Shown here: positions 1 to 5,236 of the stretch, one piece after another
Position numbering within the stretch: the stretch's first letter is position 1
How the letters are laid out: every line of letters starts with the position of its first letter
Translations under genes and position numbers: made by a program
DNA from: CAYJAD01 sp964372165
GTDB lineage: Bacteria; Desulfobacterota; Desulfovibrionia; Desulfovibrionales; Desulfovibrionaceae
Direction: 5' to 3'
NCBI GenBank assembly: GCA_964372165.1
Contig: CAYJPT010000161.1
Location: 1 to 5,236, forward strand
Length of the DNA stretch: 5,236 nt
Notes under the pieces: generated by a model
Database searches by the model: none
Seen by the model: only the letters and a program-made list of their open reading frames with translations
Told to the model about the DNA's origin: nothing

Positions 1-1049
1 CTATTGTTCAATATTTATGTATTAGCTTGTTTTCTATAGGGTTTGCATTATCAGCGTATGAGCTGTATTACTTAGTTAAGACTTCTTCTAGTGTTCCTGC
101 TTCCGAGTGGGTTGAAGCTAGCGGTTCTCAGAGTGCAGGCGGTTATTATTTGCTCAATAACACACTTGGATATGTACCTCCATCAAATAGTGTAGTTATT
201 TCGGTGCGTGAGCAGAAATATAAGGATAACAGCCCTCCTACAGTAGTTTATGATGTAGTTTATACAATAAATGAGCTAGGGCATAGAATCACTCCACACC
301 ATCCTGAAGCTAGTACTGCGGTTTTATTTCTAGGTGGATCATTTACTTTTGGTGAAGGGTTAAATGATCACGAGAATTTTAGTTATCTCGTTGGTGAGGC
401 TCTTGGGGAAAATTTTCAGATTTATAATTTGGGCTTTTCTGGATATGGGCCACATCAAGTTTTAGCTGCTTTGCAGGGTGACACTAGTTATCTTAATAAA
501 TATAAGCGTATGTATGTGTTTTACTCAGCTGGAACAGATCACCTTAGGCGCAGTGCAGGTATGCAATTTTGGGATAAGGAAGGACCGCGTTATTTAATCG
601 AAGATGGTAAGGTAGTGCTTAGGGGGAGTTTCAGGGACTACTACCCTCAAAATATAGAAAATACAAATCTTGGTAAATTTCTTAATCTTAGCCATGCATA
701 TAAAGCAAATACATTTACCTTGAAAAAGATTTTACTTCCATATAGTTCAGTAAAAAAGCAAGCGGAGTTATTTACAGCAATTGTTGCAAAAATTGCTGAA
801 GAATCAAAGCAGATAAATTCCAACAGTGTTTTTACGGTGTTGGCGTGGGGAGGATTTGATCCTAAGCCACTAATAGCATGCATTCCAGATGGTATACCTG
901 TAGTTAATGTAAGTGGATTGTTTCCAGATTATATTATGAGAATGGCTGATTACGAGATACCTATTGATAAACATCCTAACGCATTGGCTAATAAAATAGT
1001 AGCTGAAGAAGTAGTTAGAATTATTCAAGGTTATGAAAAAAAAAATTAA
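1..1049 (+). CDS. Membrane-anchored SGNH/GDSL hydrolase-like protein, copy A (5' end outside window)
   Basis: The reading frame is open from base 3 to the TAA at 1047-1049, giving 348 visible residues. It begins in the sequence IVQYLCISLFSIG, which aligns with residues 50-62 of copy B. About 49 N-terminal residues, with two membrane segments, therefore lie before the window. The TTG at 27 is not the start, because homology continues upstream of it. Visible order: last membrane segment (to about base 70), a linker, the motif YTINELGHRITP (about 261-296), SGNH block I LGGSFTFGEG with candidate Ser codon 339-341, block II NLGFSGYGPH (about 426-455), a block-III-like AGTDH (about 531-545), and block V DKHPN with His codon 972-974. 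Such domains are usually serine esterases or acyl-transferring enzymes; the substrate is unknown. It resembles copy B more than copy D by eye. It ends in a run of ten A (1036-1045). The family assignment is good; the function is inference. Confidence 0.88.
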   Translation, partial: IVQYLCISLFSIGFALSAYELYYLVKTSSSVPASEWVEASGSQSAGGYYLLNNTLGYVPPSNSVVISVREQKYKDNSPPTVVYDVVYTINELGHRITPHHPEASTAVLFLGGSFTFGEGLNDHENFSYLVGEALGENFQIYNLGFSGYGPHQVLAALQGDTSYLNKYKRMYVFYSAGTDHLRRSAGMQFWDKEGPRYLIEDGKVVLRGSFRDYYPQNIENTNLGKFLNLSHAYKANTFTLKKILLPYSSVKKQAELFTAIVAKIAEESKQINSNSVFTVLAWGGFDPKPLIACIPDGIPVVNVSGLFPDYIMRMADYEIPIDKHPNALANKIVAEEVVRIIQGYEKKN

Positions 1050-1072
1050 CTTTAGTCTATTAAAATTGTCAA

Positions 1073-1094
1073 ATTGGTAACTTTTTATACCAAT
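1073..1094 (+). terminator. Weak hairpin between copies A and B (possible terminator, or overlapping promoter)
   Basis: ATTGGTA (1073-1079) and TACCAAT (1088-1094) form a perfect 7-bp stem with an 8-base loop, 24 bases after the stop of copy A. Only a short T-rich stretch (ATTTTAA) follows, so it is at best a weak intrinsic terminator. The same bases can be read as a promoter for copy B: TTGGTA (1074-1079) as -35, 17 bases, then TTTAAT (1097-1102) as -10. The two readings cannot be separated by sequence alone. The rest of the spacer, up to 1176, holds no gene. Confidence 0.35.
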
Positions 1095-1176
1095 ATTTTA
1101 ATAATGTGGAGATTGCGTTCACAAACTATATTGGGCGCAAGTGAATAAATAATTAATCTATAGGAATTTAAAAATT

Positions 1177-2367
1177 ATGAACAAAGGTAAAATTCTAGTA
1201 TCTATCATTTTATTTGTAATAATAATTACATGTTTTATAATAGACTTTAAACTTCAATTTTTTTGTGCTGTTTTATCTGCCTCTATTATCTTTTTAATTT
1301 TTTCAATCGTCACTCAAAAAAGCTTCATTCAGTATTTGTGCATAATTATTTTTTCCATAGGTGTGGTGCTTTCGGCTTTAGAGTTATATTATGCTGCACC
1401 GTATTTTCCAAAACCACCTGAAAGTAGGTTGCTTCACGGTGGATACTATACTGAAGCCGGTAATTTTTTCAATGATCATGAACGTTTAGGATATGCTTCA
1501 CATCCCAATAGTTATTTTTTAAGCATGAAACGGAAATTTTTTTTAGATAATAGTACGCCAGAAGTGATCTATGACCGTGTTTACACTATTGATGAACGTG
1601 GGCATAGAATAACGCCACATCATCCCGATGCGAAGGTTGCAGTTCTTATTTTTGGTGGTTCTTATGCCTTTGGGGAGGGCCTAGCGGATGAGGAAAGCCT
1701 ATGCTATAGAATTGGTGAAATTTTAGGACAAAACTATCAAGTTTTTAATTTTGGTTTTCCTGGTTATGGCACGCATCATATGCTTGCTATTATAGAAGGT
1801 GATTTATCTTATCTTGACAAATATGAATATATTTATGCTTTTTATATAGGTATTACGGATCATATTAATAGATACACTGGCTTTGGAGCCTGGGATACGG
1901 GTGGACCACGTTATATGATGGAAGGGGATAAAGCGGTTCGCCGAGGTAGTTTTAAACAATATTTTCCGCAAAATATTGCTGATACACTATTAGGTAAAAT
2001 ATTAAACAAAAGCCACACTTATAAAGCTAATATACATAACCTTAAGAAGATTTTTCTCCCGTATAGTGATTTTTTAAAACAAATGCAACTATTTAGAGCA
2101 ATAATTGATACATCTGTAAATAAACTAACAAATATATATCCTCATAATAAGTTCAGTATTGTAGCATGGGATAGTTACAGTGAGCACATAATACAATATG
2201 CACCAGGGCACCTTGCAAGGTATGATGCAAATAAATGGTTGCCAAATTACGATGATGATAAAACATTTTATGAAATACCAGATGATGGACACCCAAATGC
2301 TTTAGCAAATGAAATTGTTGGGGAAAAAATAGCTAAGTTGGTACAAGAGCATGAAAGTGAGCGTTAA
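1177..2367 (+). CDS. Membrane-anchored SGNH/GDSL hydrolase-like protein, copy B (complete)
   Basis: A complete 396-residue protein. The ATG at 1177 is preceded by TAGGA (1161-1165) at a rather long spacing, and the N-terminus MNKGK plus hydrophobic stretch matches copies D and E, which supports this start. Three hydrophobic segments lie at about residues 5-22, 27-46 and 50-73. Lysines at the extreme N-terminus and between segments 2 and 3 suggest an inside N-terminus and an exported C-terminal domain. The linker leads to YTIDERGHRITP (136-147). The SGNH-like domain follows: block I GGSYAFGEG with Ser162, block II NFGFPGYGTH (191-200), a block-III-like GITDH (225-229) where the usual Asn is Thr227, the motif GGPRY (242-246), and block V DDGHPN with Asp369, Asp370 and His372. 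This is the only copy with Asp at both H-3 and H-2. Expected role: hydrolysis or transfer of acyl esters outside the cytoplasm, substrate unknown. It lies 127 bases after copy A, so co-transcription is possible but not shown. Confidence 0.9.
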   Translation: MNKGKILVSIILFVIIITCFIIDFKLQFFCAVLSASIIFLIFSIVTQKSFIQYLCIIIFSIGVVLSALELYYAAPYFPKPPESRLLHGGYYTEAGNFFNDHERLGYASHPNSYFLSMKRKFFLDNSTPEVIYDRVYTIDERGHRITPHHPDAKVAVLIFGGSYAFGEGLADEESLCYRIGEILGQNYQVFNFGFPGYGTHHMLAIIEGDLSYLDKYEYIYAFYIGITDHINRYTGFGAWDTGGPRYMMEGDKAVRRGSFKQYFPQNIADTLLGKILNKSHTYKANIHNLKKIFLPYSDFLKQMQLFRAIIDTSVNKLTNIYPHNKFSIVAWDSYSEHIIQYAPGHLARYDANKWLPNYDDDKTFYEIPDDGHPNALANEIVGEKIAKLVQEHESER

Positions 2368-2408
2368 TTTTTATGTAAAACTACTTAATAAAAATAATTA
2401 TCACCCTA
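2351..2408 (+). pseudogene. Possible left half of the IS-interrupted SGNH paralog remnant (copy C)
   Basis: If the insertion sequence and one target-site copy are removed, the bases before the IS join in frame to the remnant after it. The joined frame is open from ATG 2351 to TAG 3399-3401, 68 residues. The residues just before the junction, LLNKNNYHPKIEYF, align without gaps to copy D residues 337-350 (VLTGVNKNPNIEYF). The paralog homology probably starts around 2377. The ATG at 2351 overlaps the last codons of copy B and need not be a real start. What is seen is the open frame and the short similarity. That this is paralog sequence is inference, since the stretch is short and AT-rich. Confidence 0.4.
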
Positions 2409-2422
2409 AATTGTGTCTACAC
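2409..2422 (+). repeat. Left terminal inverted repeat of the IS
   Basis: Fourteen bases ending in GTGTCTACAC. Compared with the reverse complement of the right end, the inner ten bases are identical and three of the outer four differ. A TA target duplication candidate lies directly before it (2407-2408). Confidence 0.65.
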
Positions 2423-2466
2423 AATACTTAGTATATGCTTATCTCAGATAATAGGAGGTAAGTATC

Positions 2467-3232
2467 ATGAAAAATATGCAGCGCAGACATGACTTAACGG
2501 ATGAAACTTGGGCAATACTAGAACCTCACCTATCAGGCTAAAGATGTCAATGGGGTGGAATCGCATACGGCAACAGATCATTTATAAATGCAGTATGTTG
2601 GGTGTTGAGAACAGGTGCTCCTTGGCGTGACCTGCCTCCTGAGTATGGCAAATGGGGTACTGTGCATCAGAGGTTTATTCGTTGGAGAGATAAACGAGTT
2701 TAGGAAAAAATTTTAGAAAAAGCAATAGATGAACCTGATTTTGAATGGTTAATGATAGATGCAAAGCATTGCAAAGTTCATTCCCATGTTGCTGAGCTAA
2801 AGGTAGAAACCAAGGACTTGGGCGCACTAAAGGGGGCTCAACAGTAAAATAAATTTGGCCGTGGATGCGCATGGTATGCCAGTCAGAGTTATTATCACAG
2901 AAGGTACCACAGCGGATTGTACACAGGCCTTGAATCTCATTTCGGGGATATAATCCGAATATCTACTGGCTGATAGAGGATACGATTCAAACGAAATTGT
3001 GCAATATGCTTGTAGCTTAAATTGTGCAGTAGTGATTCCGCCTAAAAAGAATAGGAAAGAACAGCGGGATTATGACAAGTATATTTATCGCTATCGACAC
3101 TTGGTAGAAAATGCGTTTCTTGATTTAAAGCGGTGGAGAGGCGTAGCCACTAGGTATGCGAAAAACACATTATCATTTTTAGCTGCTGTACAGTTACGGT
3201 GTACTATAATTTGGTTAAAGGCAATATCTTAA
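2467..3232 (+). pseudogene. IS5-family DDE transposase, inactivated
   Basis: The ATG at 2467 follows a strong Shine-Dalgarno AGGAGGT (2453-2459) and opens with MKNMQRRHDLTDETWAILEP, typical of IS5-family transposases. The frame is broken by TAA at 2539, TAG at 2701 (at a position where the family usually has Trp) and TAA at 2951. Two single-base losses also occur, one near 2794 and one in the G run at 2832-2836. Read through with frame corrections it gives a near full-length protein of about 250 residues. It includes the DUF4096-like N-terminal region (INAVCWVLRTGAPWRDLPP). The catalytic triad codons are still present: Asp 2758-2760 in MIDAKH, Asp 2972-2974 in LADRGYDS, and Glu 3107-3109 in RHLVENAF. 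The last open piece (2999-3232) is the C-terminal third, not a separate gene. The number of lesions points to long-standing decay. Confidence 0.92.
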
Positions 3233-3236
3233 TCTC

Positions 3237-3250
3237 GTGTAGACACTACC
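3237..3250 (-). repeat. Right terminal inverted repeat of the IS
   Basis: On the minus strand it reads GGTAGTGTCTACAC, the more complete-looking of the two ends. It begins five bases after the transposase stop. TA (3251-3252) directly follows and matches the TA before the left end. Confidence 0.7.
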
Positions 3251-3401
3251 TAAGATTGAATATTTTAAATCTTATGACTGGTTACTTAATTTTGCTAAGG
3301 ATTCAGAGCAGTATGTTATTGAAGGTGATGGGCATTCAAATAGCTTGGCAGCGGCATATGTAGCTAAAGGCATCACTAAGGTTGTGCAAAATCATTGCTA
3401 G
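3251..3401 (+). pseudogene. C-terminal remnant of an SGNH/GDSL hydrolase-like paralog (copy C)
   Basis: The frame that starts with the CCT spanning the IS edge (3249-3251) and ends at TAG 3399-3401 encodes 50 residues beginning PKIEYFKSYDW. They align over their whole length with the C-terminus of copy D from residue 345 (PNIEYFDVIDWLP). The DGHxN block is present as EGDGHSNSLAA, with Ser in place of the usual Pro after the histidine. The tail GITKVVQ matches EITKIVQ of copy D. The nucleophile block, membrane segments and start are all missing, so no working enzyme can be made from here. The IS separates it from copy B. It differs enough from A, B and D to represent a distinct former copy rather than a recent duplicate of one of them. 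Confidence 0.85.
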
Positions 3402-3464
3402 GTTACATTGAGTAATGTCTCATAAACATAGCGTATTTGAATGTGGTAGAGTAGTTGTAACTGT

Positions 3465-3489
3465 ATTTATAGACGTCTTGTCTATTAAT
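3465..3489 (+). repeat. Imperfect inverted repeat (possible weak terminator)
   Basis: ATAGAC (3469-3474) pairs with GTCTAT (3480-3485) across a 5-base loop. After one mismatch, three more A/T pairs can form (3465-3467 with 3487-3489). It is followed by AT-rich sequence rather than a clean T run. It may end transcripts coming from the left or be chance structure. Confidence 0.3.
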
Positions 3490-3545
3490 TATTATTTAGG
3501 AATGCAAAATTAATATTATAAAAATTATTTTTATTTACTGAAGTG

Positions 3546-3568
3546 ATCTAAACATAAAAAATTTAGAT
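3546..3568 (+). repeat. Short inverted repeat in the leader of copy D
   Basis: ATCTAAA (3546-3552) and TTTAGAT (3562-3568) form a perfect 7-bp stem with a 9-base loop, 37 bases before the ATG of copy D. It is almost all A/T pairs, so stability is low. No known element is recognised. Confidence 0.3.
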
Positions 3569-3605
3569 TGCTTGCCATATATGATAAAAGTAAGGAATAG
3601 AACTT

Positions 3606-4796
3606 ATGAAAAAAAGAATTATATTATTGTGTTTATCAGTTATTGGCCTGATCAGTATGTTTTTTGTAGATACGTTCAAGTTACAATTTTTTTGCGGAGC
3701 ATTATTTTTTTCTATCTTTTTTGCCGTTTTATCATCAATGGTAAAACAAATTACTATTCAATACCTATGTATTTTGTTATTTTCCCTAGGGTTTACCGTT
3801 TCTGGTTTTGAATTATATAGTAGTGTATCACTTTATACACATAAAGCTGAGAGTTGGATACAAACAACTAGTTTCGATGTAGCTAAGTTTTATACATATA
3901 ATGACGATCTTGGTTATGCTCATAACCCAAATGTTACAGTTAATGAAGCTAAAGCTAGACATTTTGCTGATGGTAGAGAACCTGAACTTATTTTTGACGT
4001 AAAGTATAGTACTGATGAGCTAGGTCATAGAAAAACTCCTGTAAATCCCGATGCAAAATTTGCTGTGGTATTTTTAGGTTGTTCATTTACTTTTGGTGTG
4101 GGCTTGAATGATGAAGAAACCTATGCCTATAAAGTTGCTAAACAGCTAGGTAGAGATTATCAAGTTTATAATTTGGGTGTTGGTGGGTATGGCACGCACC
4201 AAATACTTGCAAGTCTTGCTAAGGATATGTCATATCTAGAAAAATATGAAAGATTATACTTTTTTTACGCAGCAATAGAAGATCATTTGCCAAGAATCGC
4301 CGGACTTAAATTATGGGCTGGCAATGTTGGTCCAATGTATATAATAAAGGATGATAAATTAGTACGTGATGGAAGTTTTAGTGACTATTTCCCAAGAAAT
4401 ATTCAAAATACAAAGCTCAATAGTTTTTTGAATAGTAGTAATGCTTATAAAGAAAACATGCATACATTAATGAACTGGTCTTTACCTCATGGCTCATACC
4501 AAGACCAAGTTATCCTGCTACGAGCCATGGTCAATGAAATTGAAGTTATGTTGCATAATAGATTTCCCACAAGTGTTTTTTCTGTTCTATCTTGGGATAA
4601 AGAGCTTGATCCAGTTTTAACAGGTGTTAATAAAAATCCTAATATTGAATACTTTGATGTTATCGATTGGTTGCCTGCTTGTAGCAATTTTGGCGCCAGA
4701 TATTTCTTTGAAGATGGACACCCCAATGTCTTGGCAGCAAGATATATGTCAAATGAAATAACTAAAATTGTTCAATCTTATGAGAAAACCCCATAA
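3606..4796 (+). CDS. Membrane-anchored SGNH/GDSL hydrolase-like protein, copy D (complete)
   Basis: A complete 396-residue protein, the same length as copy B. The ATG at 3606 follows AAGGA (3592-3596) by 9 bases. The lysine-rich MKKR start leads into three hydrophobic segments at about residues 4-21, 27-46 and 50-72, and carries the conserved FKLQFFC (24-30) and IQYLC (51-55). The linker leads to YSTDELGHRKTP (134-145). SGNH-like blocks: GCSFTFGVG with Ser160, NLGVGGYGTH (189-198), a block-III-like AIEDH (223-227) with Glu225 where Asn is usual, and EDGHPN with Asp370 and His372. Glu369 sits at the place where canonical SGNH enzymes have the Asp of D-x-x-H. The middle is more diverged from A and B than they are from each other (for example KTPVNP against ITPHHP). 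The likely role is an extracytoplasmic esterase or acyl-transfer enzyme; the substrate is not identifiable here. It appears intact. Confidence 0.9.
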   Translation: MKKRIILLCLSVIGLISMFFVDTFKLQFFCGALFFSIFFAVLSSMVKQITIQYLCILLFSLGFTVSGFELYSSVSLYTHKAESWIQTTSFDVAKFYTYNDDLGYAHNPNVTVNEAKARHFADGREPELIFDVKYSTDELGHRKTPVNPDAKFAVVFLGCSFTFGVGLNDEETYAYKVAKQLGRDYQVYNLGVGGYGTHQILASLAKDMSYLEKYERLYFFYAAIEDHLPRIAGLKLWAGNVGPMYIIKDDKLVRDGSFSDYFPRNIQNTKLNSFLNSSNAYKENMHTLMNWSLPHGSYQDQVILLRAMVNEIEVMLHNRFPTSVFSVLSWDKELDPVLTGVNKNPNIEYFDVIDWLPACSNFGARYFFEDGHPNVLAARYMSNEITKIVQSYEKTP

Positions 4797-4925
4797 TTGT
4801 TATGTAGCGTAAGAAATTGGTTATAAATGGGAATCAATATGGATTTTAACTTGCTATCATAAAATAAATTTTTCGTTTGATTATTTAATTAAAAATTTAA
4901 TATGTTTATAATATTTTTCTCTCAA

Positions 4926-4954
4926 TTGACTTTTATATTTTTAACGTTAATTAT
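4926..4954 (+). promoter_or_regulatory. Promoter candidate for copy E
   Basis: TTGACT (4926-4931) is a close match to the -35 consensus. With a 17-base spacer it is followed by AATTAT (4949-4954), a four-of-six match to the -10 consensus. Transcription would start near 4961 and give a leader of about 118 bases carrying both downstream hairpins. A second candidate is a perfect TATAAT at 5037-5042, but it lacks a good -35. In AT-rich DNA such matches arise by chance. Confidence 0.4.
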
Positions 4955-4966
4955 GTACTCGCGGAT

Positions 4967-5005
4967 TTAAGGAAATTCTGACAGAATAAATCAGCATTTC
5001 CTTAA
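4967..5005 (+). repeat. Long hairpin in the spacer before copy E
   Basis: TTAAGGAAAT (4967-4976) and ATTTCCTTAA (4996-5005) form a perfect 10-bp stem. After one T/C mismatch, CTGA (4978-4981) pairs with TCAG (4991-4994) around a 9-base loop. It is the most stable-looking structure in the window. The following bases (GTGTTTAGTGTCTTT) are only moderately T-rich. It could be a terminator for copy D, 170 bases after its stop, or a structured leader element of copy E if the promoter at 4926-4954 is real. No known riboswitch or repeat family is recognised. Confidence 0.6.
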
Positions 5006-5037
5006 GTGTTTAGTGTCTTTAGGAAGTATATAGGGGT

Positions 5038-5066
5038 ATAATATTATTAAAACTTCTTAATATTAT
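5038..5066 (+). repeat. A/T hairpin directly upstream of the copy E ribosome binding site
   Basis: ATAATATTA (5038-5046) and TAATATTAT (5058-5066) form a perfect 9-bp A/T stem with an 11-base loop; a T-G wobble (5037/5067) can extend it. It abuts the Shine-Dalgarno stretch GTGGAGAG (5067-5074), so it could affect ribosome access weakly. It overlaps a perfect TATAAT at 5037-5042. Confidence 0.4.
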
Positions 5067-5078
5067 GTGGAGAGTTTT

Positions 5079-5236
5079 ATGTTGAAAATAATTATTTTGC
5101 TTTTGTCATTATTAGGAATGACAATGGCTTTGTTGGTAGATGGATTTAAATTTCAATTTTTTTGTGTGGTTTTAAGTGTTGCCGTATTTTTTATTGTACT
5201 TTCAACCATGGTCAAGAATACAATTATACAATATGC
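5079..5236 (+). CDS. Membrane-anchored SGNH/GDSL hydrolase-like protein, copy E (N-terminus only; runs off the window)
   Basis: The ATG at 5079 follows GTGGAGAG (5067-5074) at a good spacing, and 52 codons are visible before the window ends. The protein begins with the short hydrophobic leader MLKIIILLLSLLGM, then VDGFKFQFFC and, at the edge, NTIIQY. These match FKLQFFC and TIQYLC of copies B and D at the same positions, so this is another family member. Two hydrophobic segments are visible (about 3-20 and 25-44), with a lysine (KN) between the second and the expected third. The catalytic domain lies beyond the window, so membership rests on the N-terminal module alone, and intactness cannot be judged. 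Confidence 0.85.
   Translation, partial: MLKIIILLLSLLGMTMALLVDGFKFQFFCVVLSVAVFFIVLSTMVKNTIIQY

Larger units (their letters stand above)
2409..3250 (+). mobile_element. IS5-family insertion sequence (IS427-like by transposase similarity), decayed
   Basis: An element of about 842 bp containing one degraded DDE transposase on the + strand. The ends share the inverted core GTGTCTACAC (2413-2422) and its reverse complement GTGTAGACAC (3237-3246). The outer end is GGTA on the right but AATT on the left, so the left tip has drifted or the boundary is off by a base or two. TA (or TAA) flanks both sides, at 2407-2409 and 3251-3253, fitting the short TA-type target duplications known for IS5-family subgroups. 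The element sits just after copy B and inside the remnant of another paralog. With its transposase broken it cannot move on its own, but a related active element could mobilise it in trans if its ends still work. Confidence 0.85.
3402..3605. other. Spacer between copy C remnant and copy D
   Basis: A non-coding 204-base stretch. It holds two small inverted repeats, listed separately, and the Shine-Dalgarno AAGGA (3592-3596) of copy D. A poor 5-bp hairpin (ACATT/AATGT, 3404-3417) directly follows the remnant stop and lacks a T tract. I see no convincing -35/-10 pair; TATGAT at 3579-3584 is a possible -10 without a good -35. An open frame overlapping the start of copy D out of phase is not supported as a gene. 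Confidence 0.5.

Noticed and set aside
647..883. Minus-strand 78-residue frame within copy A
   Set aside because: It is antisense to conserved coding sequence with no ribosome binding site or recognisable motif; a chance shadow.
1036..1045. Run of ten A at the end of copy A as a phase-variation tract
   Set aside because: It affects only the last three residues and the stop position, so slippage would hardly alter the protein; AAA-rich ends are common in AT-rich genes.
27..1049. TTG at 27 as the real start of copy A
   Set aside because: The frame is open to the window edge, and the residues before 27 (IVQYLCIS) match the membrane segment of copies B and D, so the start lies upstream of the window.
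1113..1148. Small TTG-initiated leader peptide (about 11 codons) before copy B
   Set aside because: The start is not ATG, GGAG sits too close to it, and there is no meaningful sequence pattern.
2675..2872. Minus-strand 65-residue frame inside the IS
   Set aside because: It is antisense to well-recognised transposase sequence and has no recognisable features of its own.
2999..3232. A separate 77-residue protein
   Set aside because: It is the C-terminal piece of the broken transposase, in the frame reached after the two frameshifts and following the 2951 stop.
3572..3811. 79-residue + strand frame overlapping the start of copy D
   Set aside because: It overlaps the conserved N-terminal module of copy D out of phase, and its sequence is simply the shifted reading of that module.
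4487..4726. Minus-strand 79-residue frame within copy D
   Set aside because: It is antisense to the conserved C-terminal SGNH region, with no independent support.
1..5236. CRISPR array, tRNA or rRNA genes
   Set aside because: No regularly spaced direct repeats, cloverleaf-like segments or rRNA-like stretches were seen.

Overview
The window is AT-rich (A+T clearly dominates even inside genes) and carries a tandem array of one protein family. At least five copies, or parts of copies, lie head-to-tail on the + strand. Each complete member is a 396-residue protein with about three N-terminal membrane segments and a C-terminal SGNH/GDSL-type hydrolase-like domain. The domain shows a G-[GC]-S nucleophile block, an N-x-G-x-x-G-Y-G block and a D-x-H-[PS]-N block. 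The AT-rich genes, good Shine-Dalgarno sites and an IS5-family element suggest a low-GC proteobacterium, possibly a host-associated gammaproteobacterium. The taxon cannot be fixed from this sequence.

Layout: 1-1049 is copy A, whose 5' end lies outside the window. 1050-1176 is a spacer with a weak hairpin. 1177-2367 is complete copy B. 2409-3250 is an IS5-family insertion sequence whose transposase is dead (three in-frame stops and two frameshifts). 3251-3401 is the last 50 codons of a further copy (copy C, a fossil). Its sequence probably continues on the left side of the IS (about 2351-2408), because removing the IS and one copy of its TA target duplication restores a continuous open frame across the junction. 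3402-3605 is a leader region with two small inverted repeats. 3606-4796 is complete copy D. 4797-5078 is a spacer with a promoter candidate and two hairpins. 5079-5236 is the start of copy E, cut by the window edge.

The predicted topology (N-terminus in, three membrane helices, catalytic domain outside) would put the SGNH domain in the periplasm or at the outer face of the inner membrane. Such domains typically hydrolyse or transfer acyl esters there, for example on cell-envelope glycans. This role is inferred; no glycan-synthesis neighbours are visible. The repeated, diverged, partly decaying copies suggest a family growing and shrinking by local duplication. The most notable points are the array itself, the non-canonical third and fifth catalytic blocks shared by the copies, the IS-split fossil, and the structured leader before copy E.
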